64,000 nt of DNA, taken from NCBI GenBank assembly GCA_023333565.1, contig JAJKFH010003229.1, forward strand, positions 1,023,501 through 1,087,500, given 5' to 3'. The notes under the pieces were generated by a model. The model was not told the origin of the DNA. It ran no database searches and was given only the letters and a program-made list of their open reading frames with translations. Shown one piece after another: positions 37,655 to 52,200 of this stretch. Source of the stretch: Puffinus mauretanicus (taxonomy: Eukaryota > Chordata > Aves > Procellariiformes > Procellariidae). Both the position numbers and the translations under genes were made by a program. The stretch's first letter is position 1, and every line of letters starts with the position of its first letter.

Positions 37655-37815
37655 TACATTGAAATAAATAGCCTGGAAGGCTGCAGACTTTCCCTCATCA
37701 GAGGGTTTTAAGAACAGGCTAGATAAATATCTGCCAGGGATGACGCAGTTATAGTTGATACTGGCCTCAGCAGAAGGATGGGCTAGATATCTTCCCCTCC
37801 AGTCTGGCAGGTCGT
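37655..37815 (+). mobile_element. Ancient CR1 3' UTR fragment
   Basis: The order TCATCAGAGGGTTTTAAGAA, CAGGCTAGATAAATATCTGCC, AGGGATGA, then CAGAAGGATGGGCTAGAT and CTTCCCCTCCAGTCTGGCAG matches the 3' UTR plan of old sauropsid CR1 families (TTTTAAGAACAGGCTRGA, then GGGACTGGACTAGATGACC). The octamer tail is lost. Divergence is high, indicating an old insertion. Confidence 0.65.
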
Positions 37816-40800
37816 TGAGGCCAACAGTCAGCAGAAAAAAAGGAGGTTTCCAATTAACTCTCAGTAACCACACTGCTCTTATTTTTCAGGCCTGGAACCT
37901 CATGTGATTGAAAGGAGGAGCCACTTGATTTGACAGGCTCTTGTGTTGCTTCAGTACCTTTCGTGGCACTTTCTAGCTCATCAGCCTGACTTGCCTTTCC
38001 TGGGTTTGACAGCAACAAGTCTCGAGTGAGGGAGAGGGGAAGTATTAGAAAAGTTATTATCCTATTTACAAATATTACCAGACCAGTACAAGCTGAAATA
38101 TCACCAACCATCCATGCTCATTTATTTCTAATAAATAGATAGGGTGAAATCATTAGCAGACATGACTTATTTTTCTCTAAACTGGAGCGAAGGATGCACA
38201 ATTTTTCATAGCCTGCGCACTGCACAAAACATCAATAAAGACACAAAATTGTTAAGAGTGCAGAATTAGGCCAATCACATCGAGTCTATCACACAGTCCA
38301 ACAGGCATCTTAGCTTGAAAATATGTCTTAGCAAACAGTTTGCCGTTTTAAATCTTTACATTAGAAAAATTGATTGGTTATGATTTTATTAGATTGAAAA
38401 ATCTTTAAAGCTACAGGAATCCAAACATATTACATTGAAACAGCAGAGAGCTGCCAGCACTGGGGATGCACAATAGGCTGCTCATAGAAGGGTAAAGGAG
38501 AGAGTAAGTATATTTCAAATGTGAGAACAGAGTTATTTTATCCAATGGTAAAACGTAGAGCACAGAGAAATCAAATATAGCCACCCTTTCAGAGTGTAGA
38601 TGAAGCCTATGAGATTAGCTCACTTCTGAACACAAGATAAAGGCAGGGACAAACCTAACGTTAATTTTTCGCCTATGACAGATCCATGAGTCTTTCCTCG
38701 TGCTGCCACTAATTGTAGTCCCAATACACTGGAGTCAGTAAGACCTTTGCCAATTACTTCTATGGGAGCAGAATCAAGGCCAATTAGGGTAATACATACT
38801 TCTGCTAGGCTTCTCATAGCATTACATATATATATAAAAAAATTTACATACTTGGTTAAGTAACATATGCTGTGAGAGACGCGGTGCCTCTCAGATTCCT
38901 TTGCTGAGACTTCCACTGCTTCAGTTTACATCCCTACTGTAATGGGCACCTAATTAGCCCCTCAGTTGCCTACCTGCCATGGCCAACACAAGATCGTGCT
39001 GTTTTATGTTTCCATAACTCGTCCAAAAACTGCCTTTCACAACTCCCAATGCATACAAAGAAAATAACAAGGAAACAGATAGTTCTACTCACAGAGGATG
39101 ATTTAAAAAAATCGGAAGCTGGTAAAATTAATCTTTTTTGAGAGATGATGAACCCTAGGAACTTAGAAGCATTCCACAGCTAACAATATGGAAGAATTTG
39201 ATGCACTATAATTTTCAATTCCTTTTCTGTCTTTTCTTACAAGTTCACAGAAAAATTGCACTCAGAGATAAAATATGGCATAAGAAGTATAACAAGGAAA
39301 AACATAGTATGTATTTAATAAAACAGTTTTACATCCCCTAAGGCAGTGCACACAAACACCTTTAAACATGGGGTTATTGTCAATCCATATCAGGATGGAA
39401 TGAAAATTACTTTAGCTGTTTGATTTATTAACTTTAACATGCTTGATATATTTTAAGTCTATCTGAACTGTCTGAGTTTTTAAAATTTAGCCTCAGGATA
39501 GTTATAACATTCTTTAAATGTTTTTCTTGTTTGCTTTGTTTTAAAGCACAAGATTATTAATAGGCACTGTTAAACATAAGTCTGCCTTGACATAGGTCAT
39601 TCTTGGAATTATACAGAGTGTTCAACAGACCCTCATGTTTGACTAAGTTGCGGTTACTATTTTAATTAGAGATATTCAAAGCATAAAAATGCGTTTCAGT
39701 AATAGAAATCGATAAAGAAATTTAAATTCACTTTATCTCTTGAAGACAATTCTCAGTGGTTAACACTGCATTTTAACTGATGGCAAATAGGGCAGGACAA
39801 CAAAGCCAGAAACCTAGGTATTCTGAGGTACATTTGTCAGGAATATTAGATGAGTCATGAGGATTGACATGTTCCTCCATTTCAGCATCTCACAGTGAAG
39901 ATACTATCAGAGGGCATTTTGAGATCCTGTGATAGAAGGTATGATTATCTATAAGGTATTCTATTAATTATATTTGAAATTCTAAAGTTTATTGTAGTAC
40001 CTTTGAGCCCAAATTATTCTGTATTTTCTTGTTTATATGTATAAACACAACTTTACTGGTTTAACCATACATGAAACAACAGTTTCAAAATATATGGCTC
40101 AGAAATAAGCACAGGAGACAGGCAAAAAGATTAGGAAAGATAAAAATATTAAGGAGGGAACAAGAAAAATCCATACTTTAGATCCTGTTTCAAGATTTTA
40201 TAATCTCAGATGAAAAAAGTACATCAGTCCCCTTCAGTTCATCCTGAATGTCTCATGACTGGGCTTTTTGGCCATCTTTGCTGCCTTTTGGTTAATAAAA
40301 TAGGATATATCACTTGCATTAAGTGCAATGAGCTTAAAATGTAATGGTATAGCGTAAAATTCAGGAACATTGGGTAAGAGCCTCATATCTACTGTAGTTT
40401 TATAACACTGCTTTATTATACAATATATTCCAGGTACAGTAGCTATAAAGAGCTCTTAACCATCTCTACCCATTCCCATTAATTATCATGTATCATCATG
40501 CAAGGCAAAGATAATTGGCTTTAAAGTGATCCTGAATGAACTGCAGGGAGACAAACTGCCCTTCTGAAGAGGGATCAAAGAGCTGAGGACGTGCGTTGGG
40601 CAGCCATTTCCTCCTCAGCGAGGAAAATAAGAGGCAGCATGTAGGATCACCTGTTCCCAAGAGGAGCCAGGTTGCCAGGACTAGTAGGAAGGATAGGAAG
40701 GCAATTAATGGTGTGATAAAGGCAAATAATAGGGGTGAATGCAAACAAAGGTACTCCATATGAAACACTATCACCTGTATGGCAGCTTTTCCACACACAG

Positions 40801-43800
40801 GTAATGAAAGCTACCAAAGCTTTCTTTTTTAAGGGCCATTTTAAGCGTAAAAAGTGTGAGACCAACATTTATGTTATGTTTTGCTACTCCTAGAATTCAT
40901 GCCAGTAAGTAACTAACAACAGGAGTCTGAATTTGTATTATTTGCTGCTATATTGCCTTTGGATGATATCAAAGCTTTGATTCCTTTAAAGGGGTGCTTT
41001 AGATGTCGCTTGAGCTCTGATGTTTTTGCTCTTCAGGGGAGATGCTTATTGCAATGGCCTTCAAGTTAGAGTAGTGCATGGGCTGGATTTGGATTTCCTT
41101 GCCATATCTTTCTCATCCTCTTGCATACCAAAAGATTAGACCCGGGGACACTACCTTTCCAAATCACCTAAACAAGGATGGAAAGGAGGGAAGCTCCCTG
41201 TGTTACACTTGCCAAATAACTAAGCCTAGACTGGGCACAAGAGGTCAATTTCATTTCCTCTAATGTGCAAAAGCCAATCTTTTGCAAAAGCGGTTGTGTT
41301 ATATAGGTATGTATATCTAGTGGGTAGTCCCCATTTCTAAACTTCTGTTTTCATGAGTAAGTGCCATTTTAAGAGTAAAATACGTGGCTGTTTTTCCTTC
41401 CTGTTGGACCTCTACGAAAAGACTGGCTAGTTTGGTTCCCAGTTGAAAGTTATAGCTTTGAGTCATCAGGCAGCTACAAACATGGAGACATCCTAAATTG
41501 TCTTGTGATTAATTAATTCTCATACGTATTTAAATATTTAATGGTAAGCTTTTTGACCACAAGCAAGAGCCCCCACGTGGAATACACTATACAGACACGG
41601 AGTGAAGCCCAGCCTGCTGGAACTCAGTCTGAGTAAGGTAGACACTACTACCCTGGTGAGATGCCCAGCTCCTTAACTTGCAGGAGATGCTTAGACTCAC
41701 TTCAATGAATAGACTCGCAAGCCCCTTTTTTTTTCCAATGCAAATATTGCAGTTTAAAAAAACACAAAACAAAACCAACCAAAAAAATCCTGCATAAACA
41801 GTGTAAGTTTTGAATGGCTTCATTCTTCTTACAGATATTCAAATGATACCGCTTCACTGATTTATAACATTTACTTTGGTTTGACGTAGAGAGATTGTAC
41901 TCACAGATCGATTCTTTCAACAGTCCAATTATAATGAAATGTACTTCTTGGTCCACAGCCAGCATACTCTATAATACATTTATTCTTTACTTCCACGTAA
42001 TTTACTTCCCTGGACAGCCTTGCTCATCTGTAACTGTTTTGCTTTGATACAGAATGGAATTTTGGTTTGTTCTTAAAATAAACTGGTTTATTTGCAATGG
42101 GCTCACAGTTGCTTCAGCAGCATTTCACTTCTAAGTGTCATGTTGCACTCAGTGGGCAGTGAGAGACAGATCTGTATTACACCAGTCATGACATATGTAA
42201 AGCAGTAAAATTATTTAATACCATGCTGGTATTATTTTTACCATGGGATTTGTTTTTATAAATAAGGCTTTATAAATAGAAGGCTTTACACCAAGTACTT
42301 GCATTGTGTTTACAAGAAAATGCTGCAAGCAAGCTGTAGTTTTTTGAAAGGTACATTCTTTTTGCTATTTGGGAATGGGTGGTCATTCAGAAGCATGACC
42401 ATTGAAATGTAGTTAATTTGTTATTTTCAGTTGTAGACTAAAAGTATCTATCTAGGTGGGAACATCTGCCGAATGGTCTGTTGCCTCTTTCCATGTAGTT
42501 GCAGTTTGGAATAAGGGCAACCCAATCAAGATATTCTGTCCTTAAAAGTGTGCAATGCTACCTTTCATGAAAGGGGACTGGCCTGATACATAGTTTAACT
42601 CTACAAATCCCTTCCTTTTGGTCTGCCCTACTGGCTCCTGGAAGCCTAGCCTCCGAGTCCCTCAGTTGCCTGCCCTAACTTCCAGCAGTGCCTAAGCCAA
42701 GTCTTCCAAACTGCCTACATGCCTCCAAGGGCCAGAGCAAGCCTTTGGAAAACTATGGTCACTGGGATCTCTCCCAACCTGCAAACATTTGAACATGCAT
42801 TTAAAAAAATTGACATCTTGTTTATTGCAATGTTATCACCCCTTCATGGTTTCATACTTTAGATGTATTGCATAACCATTCAACTCAGCTGAATATCTAG
42901 CATTAGGCCATAAGGAACACCATTAAAAAGTAGCTGTTTGATTTTATTTGTACCAAAACCATCTGGAGAATTGGGTAAGTGCCTCACACTCCTGAACTTC
43001 AGTTAGCACAGTTTAAGAATACAAGAAAAAAAAAAACTAACTACATGAAAACAGTGCTAATTAATAGTCATCACAAATAATTAGATCTGCTCAGACCTGG
43101 CCTAGCAGAGTTTCCATCCATAAATTTCAAGAAGTGATCTTTGCAAGGTTTACTCAATCTATAACTCTGGCTGTTCCTAATACTAGGATAATGGAATATT
43201 TGATGCAGCAGAATGGTGCCGTAGGACTGCACTGAGAAGAACTGTTGCAGATCTAATTTATAAAGAGAAAATGTTGTTTGGCAGTAGTCTGACATTTTAA
43301 ACAATAGTCTCGGCTCTAATTCTCCCTTTTAAAGAGTTGCTATTTTGTGTGGGAATATGCTTCAGGGGCTGCAAAGGGTGAATTTGCGTTTTTCTGTGTT
43401 CTCCCAGAACAGAAAAGGAAGTGAGCATGGCAGGATCCCAGTAAAGGAAACAGCTGTGCCCTGATGGTACAATCTTCCATTTTATCCCATTTCTGCACAG
43501 GCATCTCTAGTCTCTCCCTCTGTATAGAGGAGGCGTGACTCACGCAGAGTAACAGGAGTTTGAGAACGGTGTCTCTTATAGCATATCCTTTTCAAGGCTT
43601 GCAAAAGGAATAATTTTTTCCCAAACATTTATGTTTTGCAAAGGGGACATGGGCTGGTAGTTGACAAAAATGTAGCTAATTGTAAAGTAGCAAGAATGAT
43701 TGTGGGAGAAGCAGACTGGCCAGGCATTTCCTCAGATGCCTCAGACACTGGGCTTGACTGCTTATGAGTCTGTCCATCTTTCCTAAACATTACTCCTCAG

Positions 43801-45634
43801 TTGTCACTTCCCAGCTGCTGGCAGCAAAAGACAATGCAACAAAGCTTTTAAAAAATCAGTCTGCTACAGGTATAAGGCTATCTCTTCCAAGTGCTTTTAC
43901 ACTTGGACGGCTTTTACTAACCTTTAAAGTTTTTCAACAATAAAAGCATCTTGCGGAGAAGTGCAGAATCCCCGCATGCTTTCAGTTTAAAAATACAGTC
44001 AGATGTTATTCTGTTTTGACCTCTTTTGGATCAGCTGGCCTCTGTCAAAAAACTAATACATTTTGGCTGCTATGGTCAATACTCAGTTTACAGTGGGGCT
44101 CAGAAGAAATGCAGGTACCAAAAAGGAATCATCCGCTGCAGCATTATCTGGCAAATTCTTCAAACATTCTGATGCCCACGGTCCTCTGTTCCCCCAGCAT
44201 GTACGGTTCAAGTACTTGCATTACAACCTACAGTCTGGGTTTCATTTAAAAATGGTAAGAAACGAAAAGTCGGTTCTAAAAGCAAACATTGGAAAAATAT
44301 GCTCACTGAAAGTCTCCCAGTAATACAAAAAATAGAATTAAAATTGGCCAAAAAAATGTTTTCAGTGCAGTCATATTTTGCAATGCTGGTGCCACACTTT
44401 TTACTTTGAGAAGAAAGTCTAAGAAACACCCATTTGGAAGGCAGATAAATCTCCAAAGATTTCATTCATAACCTACTGCACAATGAAAATGTGATGTAGA
44501 AGATGCAATGCATTTGATTTCATAATAACTATTTTTTTCCCCAAAACTATCTACTACGTATTTAATGAGGAGGATCTTCCTATTACTATCGATGGATGAA
44601 TGGATGGAGTTGAATATCACTTCCATACAGCTTAAAATACATTAAAGATCAAGCAGGAGTACAGGTCTTCTTAAAGAAAAATATTTATTATGCTAATTCA
44701 AGGAAGACTTTGTATTACTGCCATATGAGAGCCGTCTGCAAATGATACAGATCCCAAATTGCATGTTGAATGAATTATATAACAGCAGGAAGAACCATTA
44801 AATGGAACAACAAAACAAAGGCAGCTAGTCATGAGCTTAAAGCTAAATGTAATTTCAGTTGTTTTCCTGGGTTGGGTTCTAAGGTCTATTGCACAGTCTT
44901 CACCTGAAGCATAGACAGAACTTCTATTTCAAATATTCATCAGCCTTATTTAAATTGAATCTTTAGTATTTCAAAAGCTTTCAGGAATTACTCACATCTC
45001 AAGTAAAATATTCTGATGAAAATTGAAGATAATGGTCTCATGCCATTAATGACATTAAAATGGCAGCATACAAATATCTTGTACAGCTGAATCAAAAATA
45101 TCTATTGTAAAGGAAGTTGGAGAAGAGGTGACATAATGTGAGAGCAGTCAAATAAGAAAAATAACATTAATTTCATTTTCCAAAAACAGCTAATGCTTGG
45201 ACATACTAATGTTTGTTAATTTTATGTATTTTTCAACTAAACACTTATAGGGTAATGTTAAACATGATATTTGCATCTTACAGGAAGCCAAATGCAGATC
45301 CCTAAAAACACAGAAGTTGTGTTTTAAGTTAGGTTCAGAAGAAAACAGCTAACTGGAATTTCAAAGTCAAAGACATTCTATTTAACTGTCACAGATTTTT
45401 CATAGCTTTATCATTTCATAAATCACTGATTTATGTGACATTAATACAGTTGCTCTTAAAACAACAAAAATGAGAAATCAAAAAAAAAGTTAGGAAATAG
45501 TTTGGGGAATAGTACAAATTTTTGTTAAACTTCATTAAAATTTTGCTTTTGGATAAAATTTTTATATTACTAAACAATATTGTAATAGTTATTGGCATTA
45601 AATAGTTGTATTATATTACACTAAGACAATAGAT
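37816..45634. other. AT-rich unique DNA, no supported gene
   Basis: No gene, RNA gene or clear repeat is recognised in about 7.8 kb. A minus-strand frame of about 100 codons at 40496-40798 is rich in hydrophobic residues but has no splice support and no family I know. Confidence 0.55.
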
Positions 45635-45639
45635 ATCAT

Positions 45640-45821
45640 TGTCGTGGTTTAACCTGGCAGGCAGCCAAATACCACACAGCCGCTCGCTCACTCCCCACCC
45701 CCCCAGTGGGACAGGGAGAGAATTGGCAGGGTAAGAGGGAGAAAAACTTGTGGGTTGAGGTAAAGATAGTTTAATAGAACAGAAAAGGGAAAAAAAAAAT
45801 AAATAAAAATAAAAATAACAA

Positions 45822-45871
<50 letters not shown>

Positions 45872-46206
45872 TAAAAATATACAAAATGAGTGATGCACAA
45901 TGCAATTGCTCACCACCCGCGCTGACCGATAACCAAGTAGCGATCGTTACTTCCTGGAACACGCCTACCATTCATATACTGAGCATGATGTCACATGGTA
46001 TGGAATACCCTGTTGGCCAGCTGGGCTAGCTGTCCTGGCTGTGCTCGCTCCCAACGCTTGTTTTGGTTTTGAAGCTGAATGTCCTTGACTAGCAGGGTAC
46101 TTAGCAACAACTGAAAACATCAATGTGTTATCAACATTCTTCTCATATGAATCCAAAACACAGCACTGGGAAGAAATTTAACCCTATCCCAGCCAAAACC
46201 AGGACA
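45640..46206 (-). mobile_element. Solo LTR, ERVL-type, minus strand
   Basis: The 567-bp element begins TGTC and ends GACA, between perfect 5-bp duplications. In the minus-strand sense it reads TGTCCTGGTTTTGGCTGGGA at the start, a CRE-like TGACATCA (plus-strand 45986-45993), a degenerate TATATGAA box (45971-45978), an ATT microsatellite, an ATTAAA polyadenylation-type signal (45770-45775) and a CACCCAC..AAACCACGACA end. Relative to the copy at 62391 it lacks a short stretch near the sense 5' end. No internal retroviral sequence adjoins. Confidence 0.94.
45790..45878. repeat. (AAT)n microsatellite within LTR
   Basis: About 15 pure AAT units (45822-45868) are flanked by A-rich AAATAAAAAT units. 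The poly-Tyr, poly-Ile and poly-Leu frames over it are by-products. Confidence 0.95.
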
Positions 46207-46211
46207 ATCAT

Positions 46212-49200
46212 CTGCCACTATATCCTGTGCCCACAAAACAGTGACTTCAGAGTAAAGAGAAAAAGTGATAGATGTACAGATTATACATGTAGAAACAACA
46301 CAGCTGCTAAAAAGAAAGATGAGCTTTGTTGAACTATATTTTAACCTTTTATGAAATGCTGTTTTCTATTTTTCCCTTTCTTGTTTAAAGGAACACTGTC
46401 AACATAAATCTAAAAAATACATTTTCCTACCTCAGTTACTATAACAACAGTATATACTATTAAATAGAACAACAATATGAGAAACATCTTTTTGCCTATC
46501 CTTTGCAGTTTGCAGCTGGGGGCAGAGCAAGAGGAAAGCAGGTTATTTCAGCTCCTTTTGGTTTAAGTAAAATCATTTTTTAGGTGCTGGGACCCAGTCA
46601 AGAAACCAAGGAAGTAGAGTCCAATATGATGCAGTGCTAAACTGCATCAAATCCCATTAAAGTATGAGGACAATATCCTAGCTATATAGAAGCAAATGAT
46701 AAAAAATCACCTGGGCAGGAAATTACCCATCATTGTTGTTTGTTTACGCAGTGCCATGGATAATGTTTGAGTCGCGATTAGAGTAGCGGATCTTCTCAGA
46801 AGGACAGAGCAATACAGGCTGCTGGGAAACTCAACAAACTCACTCCTGCATGGATTCTTAGAAGTGAGTTTTCTGCCTTCTGGTACATGTCTTGGCTTCA
46901 TTTGGAGAATGCAAATTCAAAATCACAATTAATTATCTTTTTACTCCAAAAAGATATTAACGGCGATAAGATATCCTGAGATAGTTTATTTTACCAATGA
47001 AGAAAGGCCAGCTGAAATGCAAATAATGTTATGGAAACAGTAAAAATATAGCTGCAATAAAGCTTTAATAGTAGTACATAGTGATATGGACTATCAGTGT
47101 TGTGATGTTGGCAAGGAAAACTCAGTCCTTTATTTCTAAATTAGTGCATCTGCAGCAAGATAGAAATCCTTTTTTTTCTGTTACTGAGAGTGGAGAACCC
47201 AAGAGAGGCCATTCATAGCCGTCCAAGAGCCAACCAGTCATATTATGGTATAACCATGTCTAGGAAAAATATAAATTCTTACAAGACTTCTTAAATAAAA
47301 AAGCAACCTACAAGGATAGCAGAAATAAAGGAATTACACTGATGCCAGCTGGCCACCATTACATTATGTGGCATGCTCCTCTTCCTTCCCTCTCCCGTGG
47401 TAAATCAGCACCTGGGCTGAAATTACTTTGTTGTGTCAACACTAAGAGGGGACAAGGCTTTTTGACACAGGAAGATTCTGTCTTTTTATCTTAATAATTA
47501 CCAATATGTTGTTAAAAAGCACTACAAAACTGAAATATTCTGTATTTGCACTTCATAACATACTTCTCTGTATTGTCAGCTGAATGCATCTAAAAAAGTT
47601 TATCAACGCTCTGAGTAGAAGTCTGTTGGAAGTTCTTTTGTCAATATCTAAGATACCTTTGAACCAAAAAGTGTATTAAAAATTATTTGCTGCTCTGACA
47701 CGTTATAGGCCCTGCAATAGTAAGGGGTTAAAGAAGAGGTCTTGGAGACTACAGACCAGAGATCCAAACAGCTGTCTTCTATTTATGCTTTGAGAAAACA
47801 AAGTATACCTAAAATCTCGATTTACAATGTTCTTTATCTTCTGCAATGGCCTGAATCTGTGCTTCATATTAGAATATATTATAGGGAGAGAGAGAGAGAG
47901 AAACATTTCAAGCACCCATTTAGCAACTGACCTCAGCAACCCTACAAAAAAAGAAGAGGTGAGATTTTTTTCACATACCATTTTATTTTAAAAAAGTGCA
48001 CAGTTGCAACTGGAGAAATATAATGGGAGAAGTAAAACTACACTGACAGAGGGCCTAACATAGTCCTTTGTTCCAAATTACCCTCAGGAGGAGCCTCCTT
48101 TCTCCAACAGTTTAATGAAAACTGTCTCCTAATTTAGCTAAGGTAGGAGCTGACAGTTAAACAGTGAGAATACCGGCTTCTGATTTCTTTCTGTTTTGCA
48201 CACAAGCACGGATGCATGTGGAAATGGCCCTGACATTTTGAGTGAAGGCTAGGTTCTCATATCACTTCTAAATGGATGGTGATGAGGGATTCTGGAGAGA
48301 GACAGAAACAGTGAATCAACAGACCTGTAGGATGGGTAAAAATCCAGCACTTGAACCATCCCAGTTTGTGACACATCTGACCAAGCAGTAGAAGATGAGC
48401 CTAAGGCGTTTTCTAGGGACTGCTGACATGCTGAGAAAAGTAGTCAGGCTAGTCTGAGGATTATTAGCCTACAACCATTTATTTGCCCCAGGAAATGCCC
48501 AGAGCCCAGAATCCTCTCATGATCCTTTTTCTCCTTACGAGCTTGAAAAGTTCTAAATTAACTTTTTAAGTATTTGCAAGACTCTATGACTGAAATATTT
48601 TCTCACAACTGCATTTTTTTCAGTACTGAGAAAAAAAGCTTTAGCTTTTTGAAGGTGTAGCTTCATTGCCAGATAAAAATAAATGTTTTCTTACTTTAAA
48701 CACTAAGATTGATTCTGAAGGAACAGTAAGTGGTTTGTTATGTTGCATTTTGCTTCCAGATGCAGCTAGCAAAAGTTCTAGTTACAGTCAGTGAAGGGAT
48801 AGATGGTGAAAGGATGTCAGAATGCACACACATGCAGCTTTGATTGCACATGATGCGCTTTCAAATTTGTTTAATCTGAGTAGACTGAGATTGGACATTC
48901 CGTTAAAACTGTAGTTCAAAGACATTCTCTTCACAATTCTTTTATTTGATATCCCTGCAAGTATATTGGAAAAAAGACATGGGAAGCTACATGCAACTCT
49001 GCCATTATCTTCTATCATCTCCTTGCTCTTTACATTTTATGTCTAAAACAAACACGGGTGATATGTGTCTTATGAAATGTGACTATGCTTCGTTCTGGTT
49101 CTACCTATGATTTCAAAGGAATTAATGGCCAATATGGAAAGCAGCCCATTACATTTTGTGTTTAAGAATTTATACATAGTGTCAGACTTATAATTACGTT

Positions 49201-52200
49201 TGTTGTAGACCACAAGTAAACATTTTCATTATTTCTAAAGCTGCTGAAGCAGATTGGCTATGCAAAGCTTCTCTTTTGTTCCTGCACCTTATTGCTTGGC
49301 CATCATTTGCACTAAATATGCCTTTTGCTTCATTTTCATACAGCCTTTTGCAGAAGGTCATTTATTAGGTAATCACTTGTCTATGGAAAGCCTAATTACT
49401 CCATGTTTGTCAGAAAGAGGAAATGGTACTACATTTGAATACTGAATGGGCTGCAAACTAGTCTCCAGATGAGGAATATGAAAATTTTCAAAGGCTTTAC
49501 TTATTGCCAGTTAAATGGAAATAGCTAAATGAACCTATATATTCGGGGTTAAAATAGACAAATACTCTGATGTACGGAGGATGAAAAAGCATACAGTTTA
49601 CAGCGTTTTCAACTTTAATGCTAAAGTAAATGCACAAAATAATTTATGACTACTGCAATACTCCTTTCTGCATGGAATACTAATGCCCCCTACTGGCCCT
49701 TCACAAGCATTTTCTGAATATTTGTGTTGATAAAAGCTGCTCAGTACTCATTTTCTCTTTCATTCCAAAGAAAGGAAAATTATTTAGCCATTACCGATTT
49801 TTTTTATGGCTCACACCCATCAAACACGTATCTGCAGAAAAGGAGCTTTTGTGCGGCTTTTTATCTCCAAGATACATTCTGCAAGTGCTGTTTGCTTTTC
49901 CAAATTCACAGCTGCCATGTGAATTACTGACTACAAAGAACTCATGCACTGATAACCTTTTTTTAAAACTTTTTTTAAACCCTTGTCAATATTTGAAAGG
50001 CAAAGCATTCAGATTTTCATGACAAATGACATGGAAACAAGCAGCAGGACAGTTACAAATGGAGAGTTGTTTATAACTAATGGTCCCATGAAGATTCTTT
50101 ATGACATCTGGTCCTGAACTGCCTTAGCCCAAGAGGCCACCACTATCAGTTTGTGTGACATTTGCCTTGATTTGTCCGCATATTCTGAATATTTACACTG
50201 TATATCATACAATTCTCTTGCTGCTACATTTAATCTTTTGTTTGAGAGAAAGTTTAATGAAAAATAAATTTTAAAAAGACTTGCTATCCTGGCTTCCCAA
50301 GGAAATGAGGCGTACACAGTCACAGAGTTTGTCTGTCCTCAGACCAAAGCTACTGATCAGTTTCCAGACTGACACAGGGACAAATTGCTCAAGGATCTCA
50401 AGTTTCTCCACAGATCATAATTGGGTAGCAGAAGGTGATCTCCCAAAGAAAGGCAGCTGCGTCCCACCTCTTCATACACTCAGAGACATAGGAATCAGCT
50501 GGTCAATCAAGAGCTGTAAGCCAGCTGGCCAGGCAGTGCCCCAGTGCCACCGAGACAGCCACTTTCTCCTCTTTGCCCAGCCACAGGGAAGCCAGCAGTA
50601 CTATGGGCCAGGGAGTGGAGCAGGACACAAATCACAGAAAAATAGGAAGCCATGCTTCTCTAGTTCAAGGTCTCATAAAACAATGTGCTTTAATATTACT
50701 GCCAACTGCCTAGTAAAAACTACCATGTAGCCATCTAGACATGAATCTTCCCTGTCTACTACTGCTTACGGATGAAACTCCCCTCCACCTGATCATCGTT
50801 TCTCCTCTTACAGGAGGAGCCATTCTCTCTAATCTGGCAGCTGAGCTGCCCATCTGAGTGCTTCCTAAGCTTTCTCATGTGAAACGGACAAAGCTAGTTC
50901 AAACATTTTACAATAGTAGGTCTTTGCTGATTTTGCTCAGTTTGTTTGGATTAAACTCAGTTCAACATGAATAAAACCCAGTATGTTCCTGCTGGACATG
51001 TTCTGAAACACCGAAGTCAGTCATCATGTCTACCTGAGGAACCATGAGAGCAGGATGTGAGCTGGACCCAATCTGAGGGGAACACTGAATGAGGCCAAAC
51101 ATGCCAGAGCCTTGCTAGCTGCTGACACTGATATGAGAAATGAGGAGCTGCAGGTCCATGCAATACCAGCCAGGGAGAGCAATCAGAGGAGAGCGCAGGC
51201 ACCAAAATGATTCGTTATGCAGTTCTGATGCTATGCAATGCAGGCTAGGGATACCCAAATACCATTAAGTGTTCATAGACCTTTTAGAACCATATGCACA
51301 ACCATATGTCTCCAATAACTGACCTAATCAGGCACTTCCATAGTCCACTGCAGTGCATGGACATATCCAATGGTGGAATCCTCACTGGCAATAATACAAA
51401 CAATTAGGCCCATAGTCTGCAAAGCACATTAAGATATATAGAACTATATAACAACATATATATTACAAATTTACCCCTAACTCATTCCAAATATCAGCCC
51501 ACAAATTTGACCAAGAACAGAAATAAACGAGGAAATGAGCTGCATAAGATAATGGAAATAATTATGAGATCTGCCTCCATCCAGGTACCATTTACAGTAG
51601 AATACCGTGAAAAACAGACAAAGACACAGAGAGCTATACAGTTGCATTTTCTGTAAAGATATTATTATGTGAATCTTTAAATGTACCACTCCATTAGAAA
51701 CAAATGTCTCTTTTAGGAAGTAAGAACATGTTCCTCTAATATGAAAGAGATAAGATACACAAATAATGGAAGAGAGTCTTAGAAATTACAGGGACTGGAT
51801 ATGTATGAATACATCTGTCTCTTTAAGAAGATTTCTTTCTGCAAACTGCAGGTAACCTGGCACAGGAGGCATATATCTACAGTGCTCAAAATGCCCTTTA
51901 CAGGAACACATTTCTTCAGATAATTCTTTTTCTATGTAAAAGCCTAATTACTCAGTGGTTATTGGACAAGGAAAATGGAGTTCCATTTAAATTTAGAACT
52001 AGAATCCAAGCCAAACTCCAGGGGAGGAAAAGAAACATTTTACAGATGGAGACTTGCAATCTAACTGCAGAGTTAGGTAATATAAATGTCCCAAAGGAGG
52101 AGAGAAAAGCACCATGTTATGATTAAAGTCACCCAAATGAGAATTAAGAAATCTGAGTCTGTCTTCAGACAAGAGACAGATTTGTCACAGCTGTGGAGAG

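Larger units (their letters stand above)
45635..46211. repeat. Target-site duplication ATCAT flanking the solo LTR
   Basis: ATCAT at 45635-45639 and 46207-46211 directly abuts both LTR ends. Confidence 0.92.

Noticed and set aside
45688..45916. Minus-strand frames rich in Tyr, Ile or Leu
   Set aside because: They translate an AAT microsatellite inside a solo LTR in three phases. This is not a protein.
50281..50730. 149-codon plus-strand frame
   Set aside because: No domain or family resemblance; no splice context. Likely chance.
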